Origin: Silene latifolia
Taxonomy: Eukaryota > Streptophyta > Magnoliopsida > Caryophyllales > Caryophyllaceae
DNA length: 64,000 nucleotides
Direction of reading: 5' to 3'
NCBI RefSeq assembly: GCF_048544455.1
Contig: NC_133538.1
Span: 6,416,658 to 6,480,657, forward strand
The position numbers were made by a program, and so were the translations under genes. This document shows, one piece after another, positions 11,425-23,067 of the stretch. The notes under the pieces were generated by a model, which did not search any database, was not told where the DNA came from, and was given only the letters and a program-made list of their open reading frames with translations. Numbering within the stretch: the first letter of the stretch is position 1; each line of letters opens with the position of its first letter.

Positions 11425-12213
11425 GACTCCATATGAGATATGGACAGGGAAAGTCCCTCATTTGTCATTCATGCGTATTTGGGGTTGCGAAGCGTACGTC
11501 AAGATCAAGTCTGACAATAAGCTTGTACCCAACTCTGACAACTGGCTTTTTGTAGGATATCCAAGGGAAACACGTGGCTATTACTTCTACAATAAACACG
11601 AGAACAAAGTGTTTGTGGCTCGTGATGTTGTCTTCCTTGAAAAGGAGTTTATTTCTGGGAGACAGAGTGGGAGAAAATTTGAACTTGACGAAGTTCGAGA
11701 GCCACAAACCGAGAACGAGGTAGAGGAGAATGTGGAGGATAGCATTCCCTCTTCCTCTGAAACGGTAATTGTTCCTAGAAAGTCAAGTAGGATTTATAAT
11801 CCACCTGACCGCTACCTTGGTAACATCGAAGAGGATGGTGTTTTGTTACTTTTGGAAAGTGATGAACCCACTACCTACAAATCGGCCATGTCCAGTCCCG
11901 ACTCCTCGCTTTGGCTAGAAGCCATGCGATCCGAAATGGATTCCATGTACGAGAACCAATTATGGGACTTGGTGGATTTACCTGAGGGACTGCAACCCCT
12001 TCAGTGTAAATGTATATATAAAATTAAGCTCGGCGTGGATAAATATGTGGATGTTTACAAAGCTAGATTGGTGGCAAAACGTTTCACCCAAGTTCATGGT
12101 TTACACTATGAAGAAACCTTAACTCCAGTCGCTATGCTTCGGTCCATTAGGAGAATCTTAGCGGTTGCTGCATTTCATGATTATGAGATTTGGCAAATAG
12201 ATGTAAAAACCGC
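11425..12213 (+). pseudogene. Copia-A integrase C-terminus and start of reverse transcriptase
   Basis: The Copia-A frame resumes after LINE-C in exact register: KTPYEIW and WGCEAYVK of the integrase C-terminal region, a variable linker, then the RVT_2 start with EMDSMYENQLWDLVDLP, KARLVAKRFTQ and EIWQIDVKTA. The YVDD catalytic motif would lie further downstream, beyond the Gypsy-A insertion. The frame after 12213 (to 12280) is translated Gypsy-A LTR and not copia. The matching stretch in Copia-C continues with FLNGFLEEEL, which confirms the break. Confidence 0.9.
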
Positions 12214-13356
12214 TGATGCGTGTCATTTATATGATGTTTTACACCCTATTTTACACGCATTTCAGAGCTCATTTATGTAGTTTAAGGCTACTATTTGCCC
12301 CATTTCGTCTACATTCGTATTTTTATGTAATATTGCAGATTTATGCGGAAATGAGTAGATATTGAGCCAAATCCGTCCCCTAGTATCTTGCATTTCATTT
12401 GACGTGAAGTATTTACTCAAGGAACGAGCTTGGTGCGCATTTCGAGGCACGAAAGACAAATCCACGAGAAGTTAGAAGTCAAATATCAGCTACTTCAGTC
12501 GATCGACCGGTGCCCATAGTCGATCGACCAACCCACGAGTTCCAGGAGCCACGGTTCAGAGTTTATCAGTCGATCGACCGGCTTCAGTGGTCGATCGACC
12601 ACACCGCTACTTTGACGTGAATTAAAAGATCAAGAATAAGCAAGCTCATAGTAGTTAGGTTTTGGAAATAATAACTACGTTGTATTCTATATAACGTAAG
12701 CTAGGTTTTGAGAATAAGCATCCAGTTTTTATCAAGATTTAATCTAGTTTTAGTTCGACTTTTCATAATTAGGGTTCGTGATTATTATTCTTCGATTAAT
12801 AAAGTTCCCTTCGTTTTCGGTTTGGATCTGGCTCTGCAATTCCTTTTCGGTATTCTTCTGTTCAGTTTCATTTTCTATTTTATTCATAGTACAGAATTGC
12901 TAGTTAGTTTCCCGAAGCCGATTATCGTTTATTGTTATTTGTTATTTAACTATTTTAAGCATGAATTCAGTAGTCTATTTCGTTAATCTTGTTGTTGTTT
13001 TTGCCAATATCATGAGTAGCTAAATACCTCGTGCTAGGATGTAGGGGAACTGTAGATTAGGCGGCAGTAGAATAGTACGACCTGAGTCGCATGCCGGTCG
13101 ATCGACTGCACACCCTGGTCGATCGACTGGCCACGTGAGGTTTTGTTTCGTTTTAATTGTTTTAAATTCTATATTTGACGAATCGAGTGCACGCGACTAG
13201 CTAAATGTTTAGTAATTGACTGACCCATTAGATCGAAAGATAGGGAAGGTTTTCAGACTACCAATTAAACGACTAAACTATGCTAAGATCGAAAGATAGG
13301 TAAAGTTTAGATTATTAGTCACTTTTCAGGACGAGAGTCAGTACTAGTGATATTAG
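12214..13356 (+). mobile_element. Gypsy-A 5' LTR, first part
   Basis: The LTR starts TGATGCGTGTC inside the Copia-A RT; a presumed target copy accgc lies at 12209-12213. It contains an early inverted repeat (ATGCGTGT with ACACGCAT), a palindrome cluster (12498-12599), a TATA box (tctatataac, about 12687-12695) and a second palindrome pair (about 13096-13126). It is interrupted by Copia-B and resumes at 34034. Small frames such as 12708-12986 lie in the transcribed LTR and look fortuitous. Confidence 0.85.
12498..12599. repeat. Palindrome cluster GTCGATCGAC in the Gypsy-A LTR
   Basis: Four copies of GTCGATCGAC (12498-12507, 12519-12528, 12569-12578, 12590-12599) lie in about 100 bp, ending about 90 bp before the TATA box. 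Two further copies are near 13096-13126, downstream of the TATA box. Confidence 0.9.
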
Positions 13357-14636
13357 TGATGGAAAAGTAGATCTATATACTTACATATTCATATATGTTA
13401 TAATTTAATTTGTCATAAAATTAATGATTGATCTTATGCATGCAAACATTAAAACAAAATAAGGAAGAAACATTGTTCTTACATTGTGATTTTCGGTTTA
13501 ATGGGCACAAGAGAGATAACCTTTCTCTCTTGTTCTTGAGCTTTCCCTTTTGGATGAACTAAGACCCAAGTGTAGGATCTCTCCCAAGGATTTATACCCA
13601 AAGCTTTCTCTTAATTAAAATTAATATTATAGATACTATTACAATATTAATCTTGTAGAAAAATGACCCAAAACAATTTGGTTTTTAATCTCCCAAACAC
13701 CGGTTGGGAGAGAATAGGAGAGGAAGTATTTTCTCTTTCTAAAATCTTAATTTTTGATAAGTTAGAATGAATGAATAATGCACACTCATGCATGTAGTGT
13801 ATATAAAAAAATATAAGACAAAAACCATTTGCCTTTTCTTTGGTAAAACCGGGTAGGAGGGAAGAGGAGGGAAGAAAGGAGACCCAATGCATGCTCTTGT
13901 TTGCCTTCACAATGCAAACTAGGGTTGCATGGCTAGGCTATTAGTGAATGATTATGTTTTCCACTAATTTAAACAACACAATTTTAGCCAAAACCTCCCC
14001 TTAATTTCGGTACATACATAAAATGGAATCCATTTTATTTTTGTCAATTTTGTCTTATGTCACATGTCATATGTTACATAAATTAGTTATGTATTTTTAA
14101 CATATTAAAAATCAACGTATTAATAAAAATACGTCATATACAAAAATCGACTTAGTAATTCATAATTACTTGTACCAAAATATTTTACCAATTTACAAAT
14201 CACAATAAATTGTATTTATAATAATTCATTCAATTTTAATTGTTTCTTTAAACAATAATTTCATCTGAGTAATGATACAATTCAAATACTCAGACCGTAT
14301 CTCATTTTAATCAATTTCAATGTGATACGTAAATTTTACTTCCAAAATCGTCCGTCAATTTTCAAGTAATTTAATTAACTCGTAACGTTATACGATTAAT
14401 TAAATGATCAATTAAGAGTGTTGCCCTATAGGTATGACCTGGGGATCAACGATCACCACCGTCCGCACGACGAAAGAAATGTCAAACTCTAGTCACCAAT
14501 CATTACCGATATATGTTGATCAGTTGACAGTAAAATATTACTTTCCAATTGTATTCTTTATTATGAGACTTAAACATGTGATCATCATGATCAACAGTCG
14601 TAATCGCATTATTGTCGGAGGACACATATTCCAACA
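13357..14636 (-). mobile_element. 3' LTR of Copia-B
   Basis: 1280 bp, beginning TGTTGGAATATG and ending CCATCA when read on the minus strand. It is very similar to 32750-34028, differing by scattered substitutions and small indels. The frame at 13647-13910 recurs in the other LTR (33040-33303) only because the LTRs are duplicates; there is no sign that it is a gene. Confidence 0.92.
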
Positions 14637-14648
14637 ATCTCCCACTTG
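14637..14648 (-). other. Copia-B polypurine tract
   Basis: The minus strand reads AAGTGGGAGATT directly before the 3' LTR, the usual purine-rich plus-strand primer of copia elements. Confidence 0.8.
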
Positions 14649-17600
14649 TCCTCGACAAGTGTGCGTCACCAATTCTCTTATCCTATTACTATCTCCCACT
14701 CAATGCAAGGTGTCTTTCAGGTCGTACTTGCAAGTGATCATATCGAGAGTGGTTTCCTCGATCTGGAGAATAACTGATTGACCGGATTTATCTATCATAG
14801 ATACCTTCCGAGCGTGGCCACGCATTTCCAGTTCATTACTCCTCGAGTAGCCCTGAGATATTGTTATAACCCTGACTAGGGATGGACAATTCCTATCGCA
14901 CTCATTCCCTTCAACTAGCCACAACCATCATAACCCAAAATATGCCCATTTGACCCCATTTACGAAGGTCGTAGTAACACAAATCAAAGTTGATCTGAAA
15001 CTGTGCCATCTTAGGCGAATAGTCTTTAGTCAAAAGAATCGACTCATTCGAATACTATAGTAGCTCTCGCCACGACCAGGCTATATAAATTTGCCAGAAC
15101 TCTATAAGCGGTCATTAGGCCCGACAAAATGTTCCTAACAGTCTGCCTATGTGATCGACCAGTCATCTCACATGACTCTATGGCACTTGAACTTGCCATC
15201 AATCGCATCACACTCTAGTCACTTAGAGACGTCACCTTATGTAGTAACTATGGGCAAATACAATGTTAACTTTAACGGGGTTCAATTGTCTCCACAACCC
15301 GTTTGGATATAACAATGTACAAGGTGAGTTAATAATAACTCAAACGACAAATGTCCACATCACACTCGGGTAGTCAATACCATATTACAACCTTGTGATG
15401 CAAATCGTAAGTGTAAACACTTATTGATTGCAATAGAAGTTTAACATGCCATGTGTCCATGTGTTCAAACTTCTTATAATCGCATTTTCCTTTACATTCA
15501 TGTTCTCTCTCATAGCATGAATCGTACCAAGTACACATCAAGGTTCCCGACCTCGGTTTTCGTTCTTTATCTTGAAAGAACTTCCTTATCGATTATCACA
15601 TAACGAACGAATTTGTGGTGAATGATATAACTTGTACTGATCAAGTACTCCATCCACACACAATGCACTAGGTATATGTTTTGCAGAATCTTGCAACAAT
15701 TTGACAAGATGATTAGCCTACCACTTCTCACAAGTCCTAGCATAGTTAGGAAAGATTAGTTTTGAGTAACTTCTTATTCAACTAAGTATCTTTCCAAAAC
15801 TTCTTATTTCTCTTTCTAGGCTTGAAAGATTTAGGATTCTCATAAATCCTTACATGTGCTCGGATTTTCATTAATATGCGCAACCTCTTGACACATATAA
15901 GAGCATTCTGACAAACACAGAAATCGCTCATCGGATTCTACTTGAGAATTCATGACGTTTCTATTGTGGCTTACCAATGAATCATCATGATCTTATGCAT
16001 ATGATTCACCATTGGACATGTGCATGATCATTCTAATGGCGGAAACATTAGTAACTTATAATCATGTCATCAACTATATTTAGGTTCAAAGAACGACCAT
16101 GACTGCTAATGGCAATTCCATTTCATTTAGATGAATAACCTATGTTTCTGTTGATCCGATGTGTATCTCCCAATACTTATCCAACATCCCTTGATGTAAT
16201 TGGATTCATCATAGTCCATTTTCATCCAGAATTGAAAACTCAAAACTTCCTCTATGAAGGAAGGTGTTAGCTCGTCATTCTTTAATGAGTGGTGAGTTGT
16301 AAACATTCAAAGGATGATAGCTCCCACTAAATTCCATGTCTTCACATGATAATTTCCTAACTCCCACTCAATTCCACATATTTCGAAATTGACTTCTCAA
16401 TCGAAACTTTTCAAGAATTGAAATATAAATTGCATTGCCAAGTTATTAAGATAAAACCATATATGTTCCCATCATATCCCTTCAAAATACCTATTTCGAA
16501 GAGGTCTCATTTTAACCTTACGGAAAGATATTTTAAATCTCTAACACACTCATGTCATAATGATGTGTGGCAATGTCATTTATTAAATATAAGTAATATC
16601 TAATACACATCCTTCAAAATATCCCTTTTAGAAGGATGTTTAACCAATCCATTTTCATAATGAGGTTAAGTAATGACATCTGCGTGGTTTAAAACTTTGG
16701 CTATTGGAGATATCGGTATATCAATCCTTGCAACTTCTAGTGATAAATATCGCTTATTACTAGGATGTTACATTGATTCATTTAGGCTCTTAAGTAAATC
16801 TCAAGGTTGAAACTATTGGTCAAAATTTATCATAAACTTAGTCAAAAACTTGTTAAGACTTTACATTAGTCATTTTGTTCCAAAACTTTCTTTTGGTCTC
16901 CTCGTGTAGTTATCATAAGAATATGTTCTTTCGATTACTTCACTTGGTCTCTTTTGTCATATAGAACTTACTTGAGACCATAGATCTCATCTATTTGGTA
17001 TACTATGTAAATAGATATACCTTCATTCAAATCATTCTTTCTTGCGTAGATCTTCATTTACACAATAGATCTACTTTTTATCTTGTCTCGTGTGTTGTGT
17101 CCTCATTTTTCTCCCACTCTATCTTTAGAATAAATACACTATAGATTCAAAGATAGCATATGAGACACAAATAATGATTTGAAGTATAAGGAGAACTATC
17201 TCATAGATTGACTAATAGTTATAGATTTCGTAAGTGTACTTGGTGATTGACATTCCTTTAAGAGAGTTCATAGACTCAAAATCGCTTTATAAATGATCAT
17301 ACACAAGCCTTAAGCATGTGGACATATAATGAAACCCGTCATTATATTTGTCTATTAGATCACTTTAAGTTATATGTTTCTAAGAACAAGCATTTAAACA
17401 TGAATTTTAGAACAAAAGGATAAAATGATAAAACGGGTGACTTGGGTTGCAAACCAAGTCACCATTATCCAAAATACAACCCATTATCCAAAATACCTTT
17501 CCATGTCGAACACGGAAACTTAAGGTTCTAAAATCCAAAACATAATTTAAAATAAGACAATGAAAAGCAAAGCTCCATGAAAGCTATCCCTAGCTTCTTG

Positions 17601-17739
17601 ATGGTTTCTCATGCTTGCTTTTCCTTTCCCTTGTATTTGCTTGGTGGAGGCCATATTTACAATAAAAGGGAGATACATTATCACAACTTTGCATCATGAT
17701 ACCATAGTTGAATTAGAAACATAAAAGAAGGATAGTCAT
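14649..17739 (-). other. Copia-B 3' non-coding region where pol should be
   Basis: About 3.1 kb between the gag stop and the polypurine tract. I find no protease, integrase, RT or RNase H motif and no long frame on either strand. Frames such as 14434-14781 and 16418-16603 look random. Autonomous copia elements have about 3.5 kb of pol here. The sequence does not look like decayed pol; it appears to be unrelated filler, as in gag-only (TR-GAG-like) elements. Confidence 0.65.
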
Positions 17740-18630
17740 TTACCTACGGAGTAATCTTTCCAAATTAATATCACCAACGTATTTGGAACAATTTCTTTTC
17801 CAATGTCCCATACCATTACAATAATGGCATTTATCAAGAGGACCCTTCTTGATTTTTGAAGTGCTAGCTTCACAAGTCTTAGCTTTGGTGAATGTGGGAG
17901 TTTGCTTCTTACCCTTCCTCCCATTCTTCTTGAATTTCCCCTTACTCTTAGTGCTTATGTTAAGCACATCTTTTGGAGGATTCACATTTAACCCCATGTC
18001 CCTCTCGGCTTGCACAAGTAACTTGTGCAATTCTTCAAGAGACACATCCTTGTCTTGCATGTTAAAATTCACCCGGAATTGAACATACGCTTTGACTTTG
18101 GATAAGGAGTGTAGAATCCTATCTACAATGAGTTCTTTGGGGATTTCAACCTTTTGAATTTTCAAGGTCTCGACAAGCTCCATGAGTTTGAGCACATGAG
18201 GGCTAACCTTTTGGCCCTCTTTGAAGTCGAGATCAAAGAATGCCGCGGCCGCCTCATATTGGACGATCCGCGGAGTTTGTGAAAACATTGTCACAAACTT
18301 GGAGTAAATCTCATTAGCATTGCCCATTTTAAAGGCTCTCCTTTGGAGGTCCGCCTCCATCGCAAATATCAAGACATTTTTAATTGCGGCGGACTCCTTT
18401 TGGTAAGCCTCATATGCTTCCCTAGTGGCGGCGGTCGACCTAGTAGTAGGTTCGGGTGGAGATGCCTCGGTAAGGTAACGAAGCTTGTCATCACCTTGGG
18501 CGGCTAGTTTGAGTTGGGCATCCCAATCGGAGAAATTTGACCCATTCTTTTCAAGTTTACATTGATCCATGAAGGATCGAAGCCATGATGAACTAGCGAG
18601 AGGCGTTGTAATAGGGGTTGGTGTTGCCAT
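17740..18630 (-). CDS. Copia-B Gag (UBN2 and CCHC zinc knuckle), apparently intact
   Basis: 296 codons from an ATG at 18628-18630. The N-terminus (SSWLRSFMDQCKLEKNGSNF) is clearly related to the Copia-A gag. A UBN2-type capsid region spans roughly residues 20-200. A Lys-rich linker follows, then a CCHC knuckle (CHYCNGMGHWKRNC), and the protein stops about 12 residues after it, where Copia-A goes on to the protease. Gag packages element RNA into cytoplasmic particles. No stop or frameshift is seen, unlike most frames in this window. The LTR promoter is separated from the gene by the LINE-B insertion, so normal expression from this copy is doubtful. Confidence 0.9.
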   Translation of the reverse strand: MATPTPITTPLASSSWLRSFMDQCKLEKNGSNFSDWDAQLKLAAQGDDKLRYLTEASPPEPTTRSTAATREAYEAYQKESAAIKNVLIFAMEADLQRRAFKMGNANEIYSKFVTMFSQTPRIVQYEAAAAFFDLDFKEGQKVSPHVLKLMELVETLKIQKVEIPKELIVDRILHSLSKVKAYVQFRVNFNMQDKDVSLEELHKLLVQAERDMGLNVNPPKDVLNISTKSKGKFKKNGRKGKKQTPTFTKAKTCEASTSKIKKGPLDKCHYCNGMGHWKRNCSKYVGDINLERLLRR

Positions 18631-20200
18631 TTGTTATGAGGAAAAAGTGGTCTACAAAACAAAGGAGTAAAACAAATGTCGTTTTAATAATAATACTCGT
18701 AAAATTTTTTAATTTAAACAAGTTTTGTGCATTTTTCTAGTGACCTCTACCCAACTAGATAAATGATTTCAAGACCCAAATTCATATCGACTTAGGCACG
18801 GTAGGGCCGATTCATCCTTTATAATTATAACTCGGTGGATTAACGTTTAATCGATTCTACTTTTAGAACTCTTGGTCGATAAAATTACTCTAATAATTAT
18901 CTATAGCCCAAAACACATCCGACAAGGGCACGGTATGGCCGATGAAACCCTTATCGAAAAACTTTTGTTGAGTTCAATCCAAATTTCGAATAAATGTGTC
19001 CATGATCCAAATCCACATCAACTCGGGCACGGTAGGGCCGATTCATCCCTTATCAACATGAATTCGGTGGATAGACATTTATCACCCACTTCCCCTACGT
19101 AACAAGTTTTGTACCCCGGTAGGGCCGAGTGCACTCCCTTGCGAAATAGGTTTTCATGGTTTCTACTATTTGGTAAGGCTATGTCTCAATTAATTGTTTT
19201 AGCGAGAGGTCATGTCAATTTATTATCTATCACGTTTTAAGTGAACTAAAGCGGTGAACTACGATAATTCTAATTGACACGGTCGATTAAACTCAATGAA
19301 AGAAGATGCATGTTTTAGTTATGGCGATTTAGCGATGCATGTGACATATAAATAAAATGCAAGGATAAAATAAATAAATCCTAGTATGGCCTTTCCTAAA
19401 ATAGAAAAACTATTTAACTATTACATATTCGGAAACCAACTCCATTGGTCCCTTGAACTTCGGTTGTGGCACGCATCTCGAGGTAACATCGTCTTTATGT
19501 ATCGCCATCTTGAAGAAATCCATCTTTGGGAACTCCGAGATAAATTAAATTACATAACAAATTACATAATTTCCTATTATACATTTGTAACTAAAATAAA
19601 TCTATTAAATTACAAAACGGTGATACGAGATTACAAGAAAATTACAACCGAATCGATATTCCCATACATTTCGGGAAATACCAATTAAAACTAAGGCCAT
19701 ACTAAGTAAAATTACATAATTCAAAATTACATAAATAAAATTATGACAATCATAAAGGAAAAATGCATCATTATAATATGTATGAACATGCCCAATTTTA
19801 TGCTAAATCGCCTTTAATTAGCCAATATCGTATATTACTCGGTTTTTACCGATTTGCGTGATTTCAACATTTTATAATCACAAAAATTACATAAATTCAT
19901 ATTTATGCATAAGTTAATTACCCTAACCACTTAGGACTCAAAATTTAGTCTTCACTAATAATTTGACCATAATTAACTCATATTTCTAAATTTGTTCATT
20001 AATGGACTAAAAATTTCAAAAATAAGCTATAAACTTCAAATAAATCACAAAATTTCAAATAAATTTAAAATTTGAAATTTAAACTCATGAACATTCTGGA
20101 AAAATACCATGACACTCATAATTTTCAAAAAACTTAGGTTAAAAATTTCGAAATTTATCCGGAAAAACAATGTTGCGGTTTATCGGTTTTAACCAAAATA
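18631..20200 (-). other. Copia-B leader, gag-proximal part
   Basis: Untranslated leader between gag and the LINE-B insertion; the other part is 32076-32749. It has four copies of a ggcacggtagggccga-like motif at about 18795, 18927, 19026 and 19117 (the last one partial), roughly 90-130 bp apart. Frames at 18872-19102 and 19386-19688 lack any recognisable domain. Confidence 0.7.
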
Positions 20201-20215
20201 ATCATAAAAACATGT
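20201..20215 (+). repeat. LINE-B target site duplication, left copy
   Basis: atcataaaaacatgt is repeated exactly at 32061-32075, right after the LINE-B poly(A) tail. This marks both ends of the LINE-B insertion. Confidence 0.93.
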
Positions 20216-20378
20216 AATCAGCATAATGCATTAATATTGTTTTTAACAAAACCATTTTTCTCTCTCTAAAAATCTCTAAAATTTTTCTCCCTAACAACTT
20301 TTTCTAAAACCGTTTTCTAACAAACTTTTTCACTTCATTTTCATGGCTTCCGTCTAGTTTCTCTTCTCGCCTTCTCCA

Positions 20379-22277
20379 ATGGCGCGAACTAGGGGTCACA
20401 TTTCTCGCTCTAAGGCCTCCATAGCTCCATCCATGGCGGTGCTTTCTACTGAATCTCTAATTGAAGAGAATGGTGGTAATTTGGGAGAGTTATCTTTGGC
20501 GCCAATTCCTCCGAACACGGTGCATGTATTGATTGATTCCGCCATTAAAGCAGCTGGTATTTCTCAACCTTCTTCTGTCATTCGGTCTACTGGCCCTACT
20601 TCCACCTCCAAAGGTCTTTCTCTTTCGGCTAAGTCCCCAATTCAAACTATTAACTGTTCGATTAATTCCATCTCTGTTTTGGATTCTTCTGTGGATAATA
20701 CTGTAGATAATACTGTTACTCATGTTCATGCGGATGCTTCGCGTGATACTACTACTGTTTTGATTGTTGATAATACTGTTAACGATACTGCTAATGATAC
20801 TACTGCAAAAGCTATACCTAATTTGGGTCCTAATTCATCTAAAATTGGGGAAAAATGGAGTTCTGTGGTTAATAAGCCTCAGAAGTTAGGTATGAACCTT
20901 TTTTACTGTGAACAAAGTGTTCAGTCATCTGAAATTGATCTTGAGGAATCTGACTTTGCTGCTGAACTTAAAATTTGGGAAAATACTTTAATGGGTCATG
21001 TTCTTGGATCTAAACCATCTCTTAAAACTATCCAAGATTATGTTTCTGCTCATTGGGGTACTATTGGTACTCCTATTGTTCAGTATTTCAGAAGTGGCTG
21101 GTTCTCTTTTCATTTTAGCTCTGAGGAAGAAATGTCTAATGTTCTTAGGAAAGGGCCATGGAAAGTGGGTTCAAATTCTCTTATTCTTAAACACTGGTCC
21201 CCTTCTTTTTCTCTGGAAATGGAGAGGGTGGCTAGAGTTCCAGTATGGATACTTTTCCCTGGTTTGGACCCCTATCTTTGGTCTGAGAAAGTTCTTAGTA
21301 AAATGGCAAGTAAGATAGGCAAACCTCTCTTTGCTGATCCTGCTACTACAGAGAAATCCAAGCTTTCTTTTGCTAGGATAATGGTGGAAGTTGATGTTTC
21401 AAAGGATCTTCCTACCCATGTTGTTCTCAATGTTCCTAACATTGGTCAAATCACTCAAAAAGTGATCTATGAATGGTTGCCCTATTATTGTAGGGAGTGT
21501 GGTAAGCTTGGTCATACCTCTTGTACTTGCAAAAAGTTGCAGTCCAGACCCAAGAAGCCAGCAGTTGAGCCTGTTGTGGAGCTAGGTGGTACCTCAGGAT
21601 CATCAGGGAAGCAGACTAGTAGTGTGGAGGAGAAAGTAGACTCAGAATGCGTATTGCTAGGTCAGAAATCTCTTCCTCCTGCTAGCTCTATTTCCCAAGA
21701 TGTTCCTGTAATGCACTCAGTAAGCTCCAGTACTGCTGTTCCTTCTGATGACCTGCTAACTACTAATTCTTTCCATGTTCTCTCTGAGACTGTGTCTGTT
21801 ACTGATATGGAGGAGCACCAGCTCTTTCCCTCTAGCACTTTAGAGCAAGGTGATACCTCAGGTTCCTCTGGGCAGAAGACTAGCAGTGTGGTAGAGAATG
21901 TAGACTCAGGATGCTTAAAGCTAGGTCAGAGATCTCTTCTATATGATAGTTCTTCTACTCATGATGTCCCTGTAATGCACTCAGAATGCTCTCCAAATTT
22001 AGCAGCTTTAAAAGCTGGTCAGATTACTAATACTTCAGTTACTGTTATGAAGATGAGTCCTCTTGCTACTGAACTAGGTGGTACTTCATCTCTAACTGCA
22101 GGGGGTGTGGTTTTAATGAGGAGGAATGTAGGCTTAGAATGCCAAGAGCTAGGCCAGAGATCCTCTTCCATTGAGCCTTCCTCTCCTGTAGCTAAAGATG
22201 AGATGCATCAAGCATGTTCAGCTCAGATTTTAGTGGTTATCCCTAGTGAGTCTGATCCCCCTGATATTTCTCAATGA
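20379..22277 (+). CDS. LINE-B ORF1, RNA-binding protein (DUF4283 and CCHC knuckle)
   Basis: 632 codons without a break. The N-terminal 170 residues are Ser/Thr-rich and low in complexity. About residues 190-330 form a DUF4283-type domain (GTPIVQYFRSGWFSFHF, LRKGPWKVG, VPVWILFPGL), followed by a CCHC knuckle (CRECGKLGHTSCTC). The C-terminal 250 residues contain three related Ser-rich repeats (GTSGSSGKQTSSV, DTSGSSGQKTSSV, GGTSSLTAGG). ORF1 proteins of plant LINEs bind element RNA and form ribonucleoprotein particles. The ATG at 20379 follows the only plausible 5' UTR. The stop overlaps the ORF2 start by four bases (ATGA, 22274-22277), suggesting coupled translation. Confidence 0.9.
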   Translation: MARTRGHISRSKASIAPSMAVLSTESLIEENGGNLGELSLAPIPPNTVHVLIDSAIKAAGISQPSSVIRSTGPTSTSKGLSLSAKSPIQTINCSINSISVLDSSVDNTVDNTVTHVHADASRDTTTVLIVDNTVNDTANDTTAKAIPNLGPNSSKIGEKWSSVVNKPQKLGMNLFYCEQSVQSSEIDLEESDFAAELKIWENTLMGHVLGSKPSLKTIQDYVSAHWGTIGTPIVQYFRSGWFSFHFSSEEEMSNVLRKGPWKVGSNSLILKHWSPSFSLEMERVARVPVWILFPGLDPYLWSEKVLSKMASKIGKPLFADPATTEKSKLSFARIMVEVDVSKDLPTHVVLNVPNIGQITQKVIYEWLPYYCRECGKLGHTSCTCKKLQSRPKKPAVEPVVELGGTSGSSGKQTSSVEEKVDSECVLLGQKSLPPASSISQDVPVMHSVSSSTAVPSDDLLTTNSFHVLSETVSVTDMEEHQLFPSSTLEQGDTSGSSGQKTSSVVENVDSGCLKLGQRSLLYDSSSTHDVPVMHSECSPNLAALKAGQITNTSVTVMKMSPLATELGGTSSLTAGGVVLMRRNVGLECQELGQRSSSIEPSSPVAKDEMHQACSAQILVVIPSESDPPDISQ

Positions 22278-23067
22278 AGGTTGCTTCCTGGAATGTTAGA
22301 GGGTTCAATTGTCCTATAAAGCAGTGTGAAGTTAAGGATTTTTTGGTGCACAATCAGCTGGATGTTCTTGCCATCTTGGAAACAAGGGTCAAAGAAACTA
22401 AAGCTAGGAAAATCATAAGTAAGGTTTTTGCAAAGTGGAAGGTCATCTGTAATTACAATGCTCACTATAATGGCAGGATTTGGTTACTCTATAATCCTAC
22501 TACTGTCTCTCTTAGTAATATTTTGAGTGGTGCTCAGTGGATTAGTTGCCAAGTCCATCACCATCTTTCTAGTTCAGAATTCCGAGTGAGTCTTGTCTAT
22601 GGCAAAGAATGATGCTTCGAGAGGCTACTTCTTTGGAATAGTCTCAATCAAATTTGCACAGCAAAGCCTTGGATTGTCTTGGGTGATTTCAATGTTATTA
22701 GAAGTCCTGAGGAGAAATTGAGTTCTAATCCTCCTATTTTGCAAGATATGTTGGCTTTCAACTCCTGTTTGGCATCCTGCTCTCTTGATGATATTTCTAG
22801 TTCAGGTACTGATCTGACATGGACTAACAAACAGGTTCAGCAAACAAGAGTCTGGTCTAAATTGGACAGGGTCCTTATTAATTCTAGCTAGGCAACTTCT
22901 TTTTCTTCTTCAAGTGCTCATTTTCATGAATCTGGGCTCTCTGATCACTCCCCAGTGGTGGTTACTGTGTTTACTGAAAGGAAAGTCCCTAAGAGATTTA
23001 GTTTTCTTAATAGTTGGATTGAGCACCCTGACTATGAGGCCACTGTCAAGAGTGCTTGGAAGACTTC
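22274..23067 (+). pseudogene. LINE-B ORF2, endonuclease part (two stops, cut by Gypsy-B)
   Basis: The frame starts MKVASWNVRGFN at the ATGA overlap. Endonuclease motifs follow in order: LETRVKET, GRIWLLYNPTT, VLGDFNVIRSPEEK, LTWTNKQ, WSKLDRVL and SGLSDHSPVVV. Two in-frame stops (22610-22612 and a TAG at about 22889-22891) interrupt an otherwise open frame, each removable by one base change. Gypsy-B splits the gene at 23068. The APE-type endonuclease would nick target DNA. The damage is light compared with LINE-A, consistent with a younger insertion. Confidence 0.88.

Larger units (their letters stand above)
5980..12213 (+). mobile_element. Copia-A, Ty1/copia element (5' LTR to mid-RT)
   Basis: The order is 5' LTR (5980-7227), Met-tRNA primer site, a leader of about 1.9 kb, and gag-pol from 9177, cut inside RT by Gypsy-A at 12214. 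The element sits in LINE-A at the ORF1/ORF2 junction. The presumed 5-bp target copy is gtagg (5975-5979); its partner is outside the window. It belongs to the same lineage as Copia-B, with which it shares an LTR block and gag similarity. Confidence 0.85.

Noticed and set aside
12708..12986. 92-codon hydrophobic ORF in the Gypsy-A LTR
   Set aside because: Lies just downstream of the LTR TATA box in T-rich DNA; Phe/Leu/Ile-rich by composition and without homology to anything in the other elements.
13647..13910. Conserved 87-codon ORF found twice (also 33040-33303)
   Set aside because: The two copies are in the two LTRs of Copia-B, so the similarity comes from LTR duplication. There is no domain and no start context.
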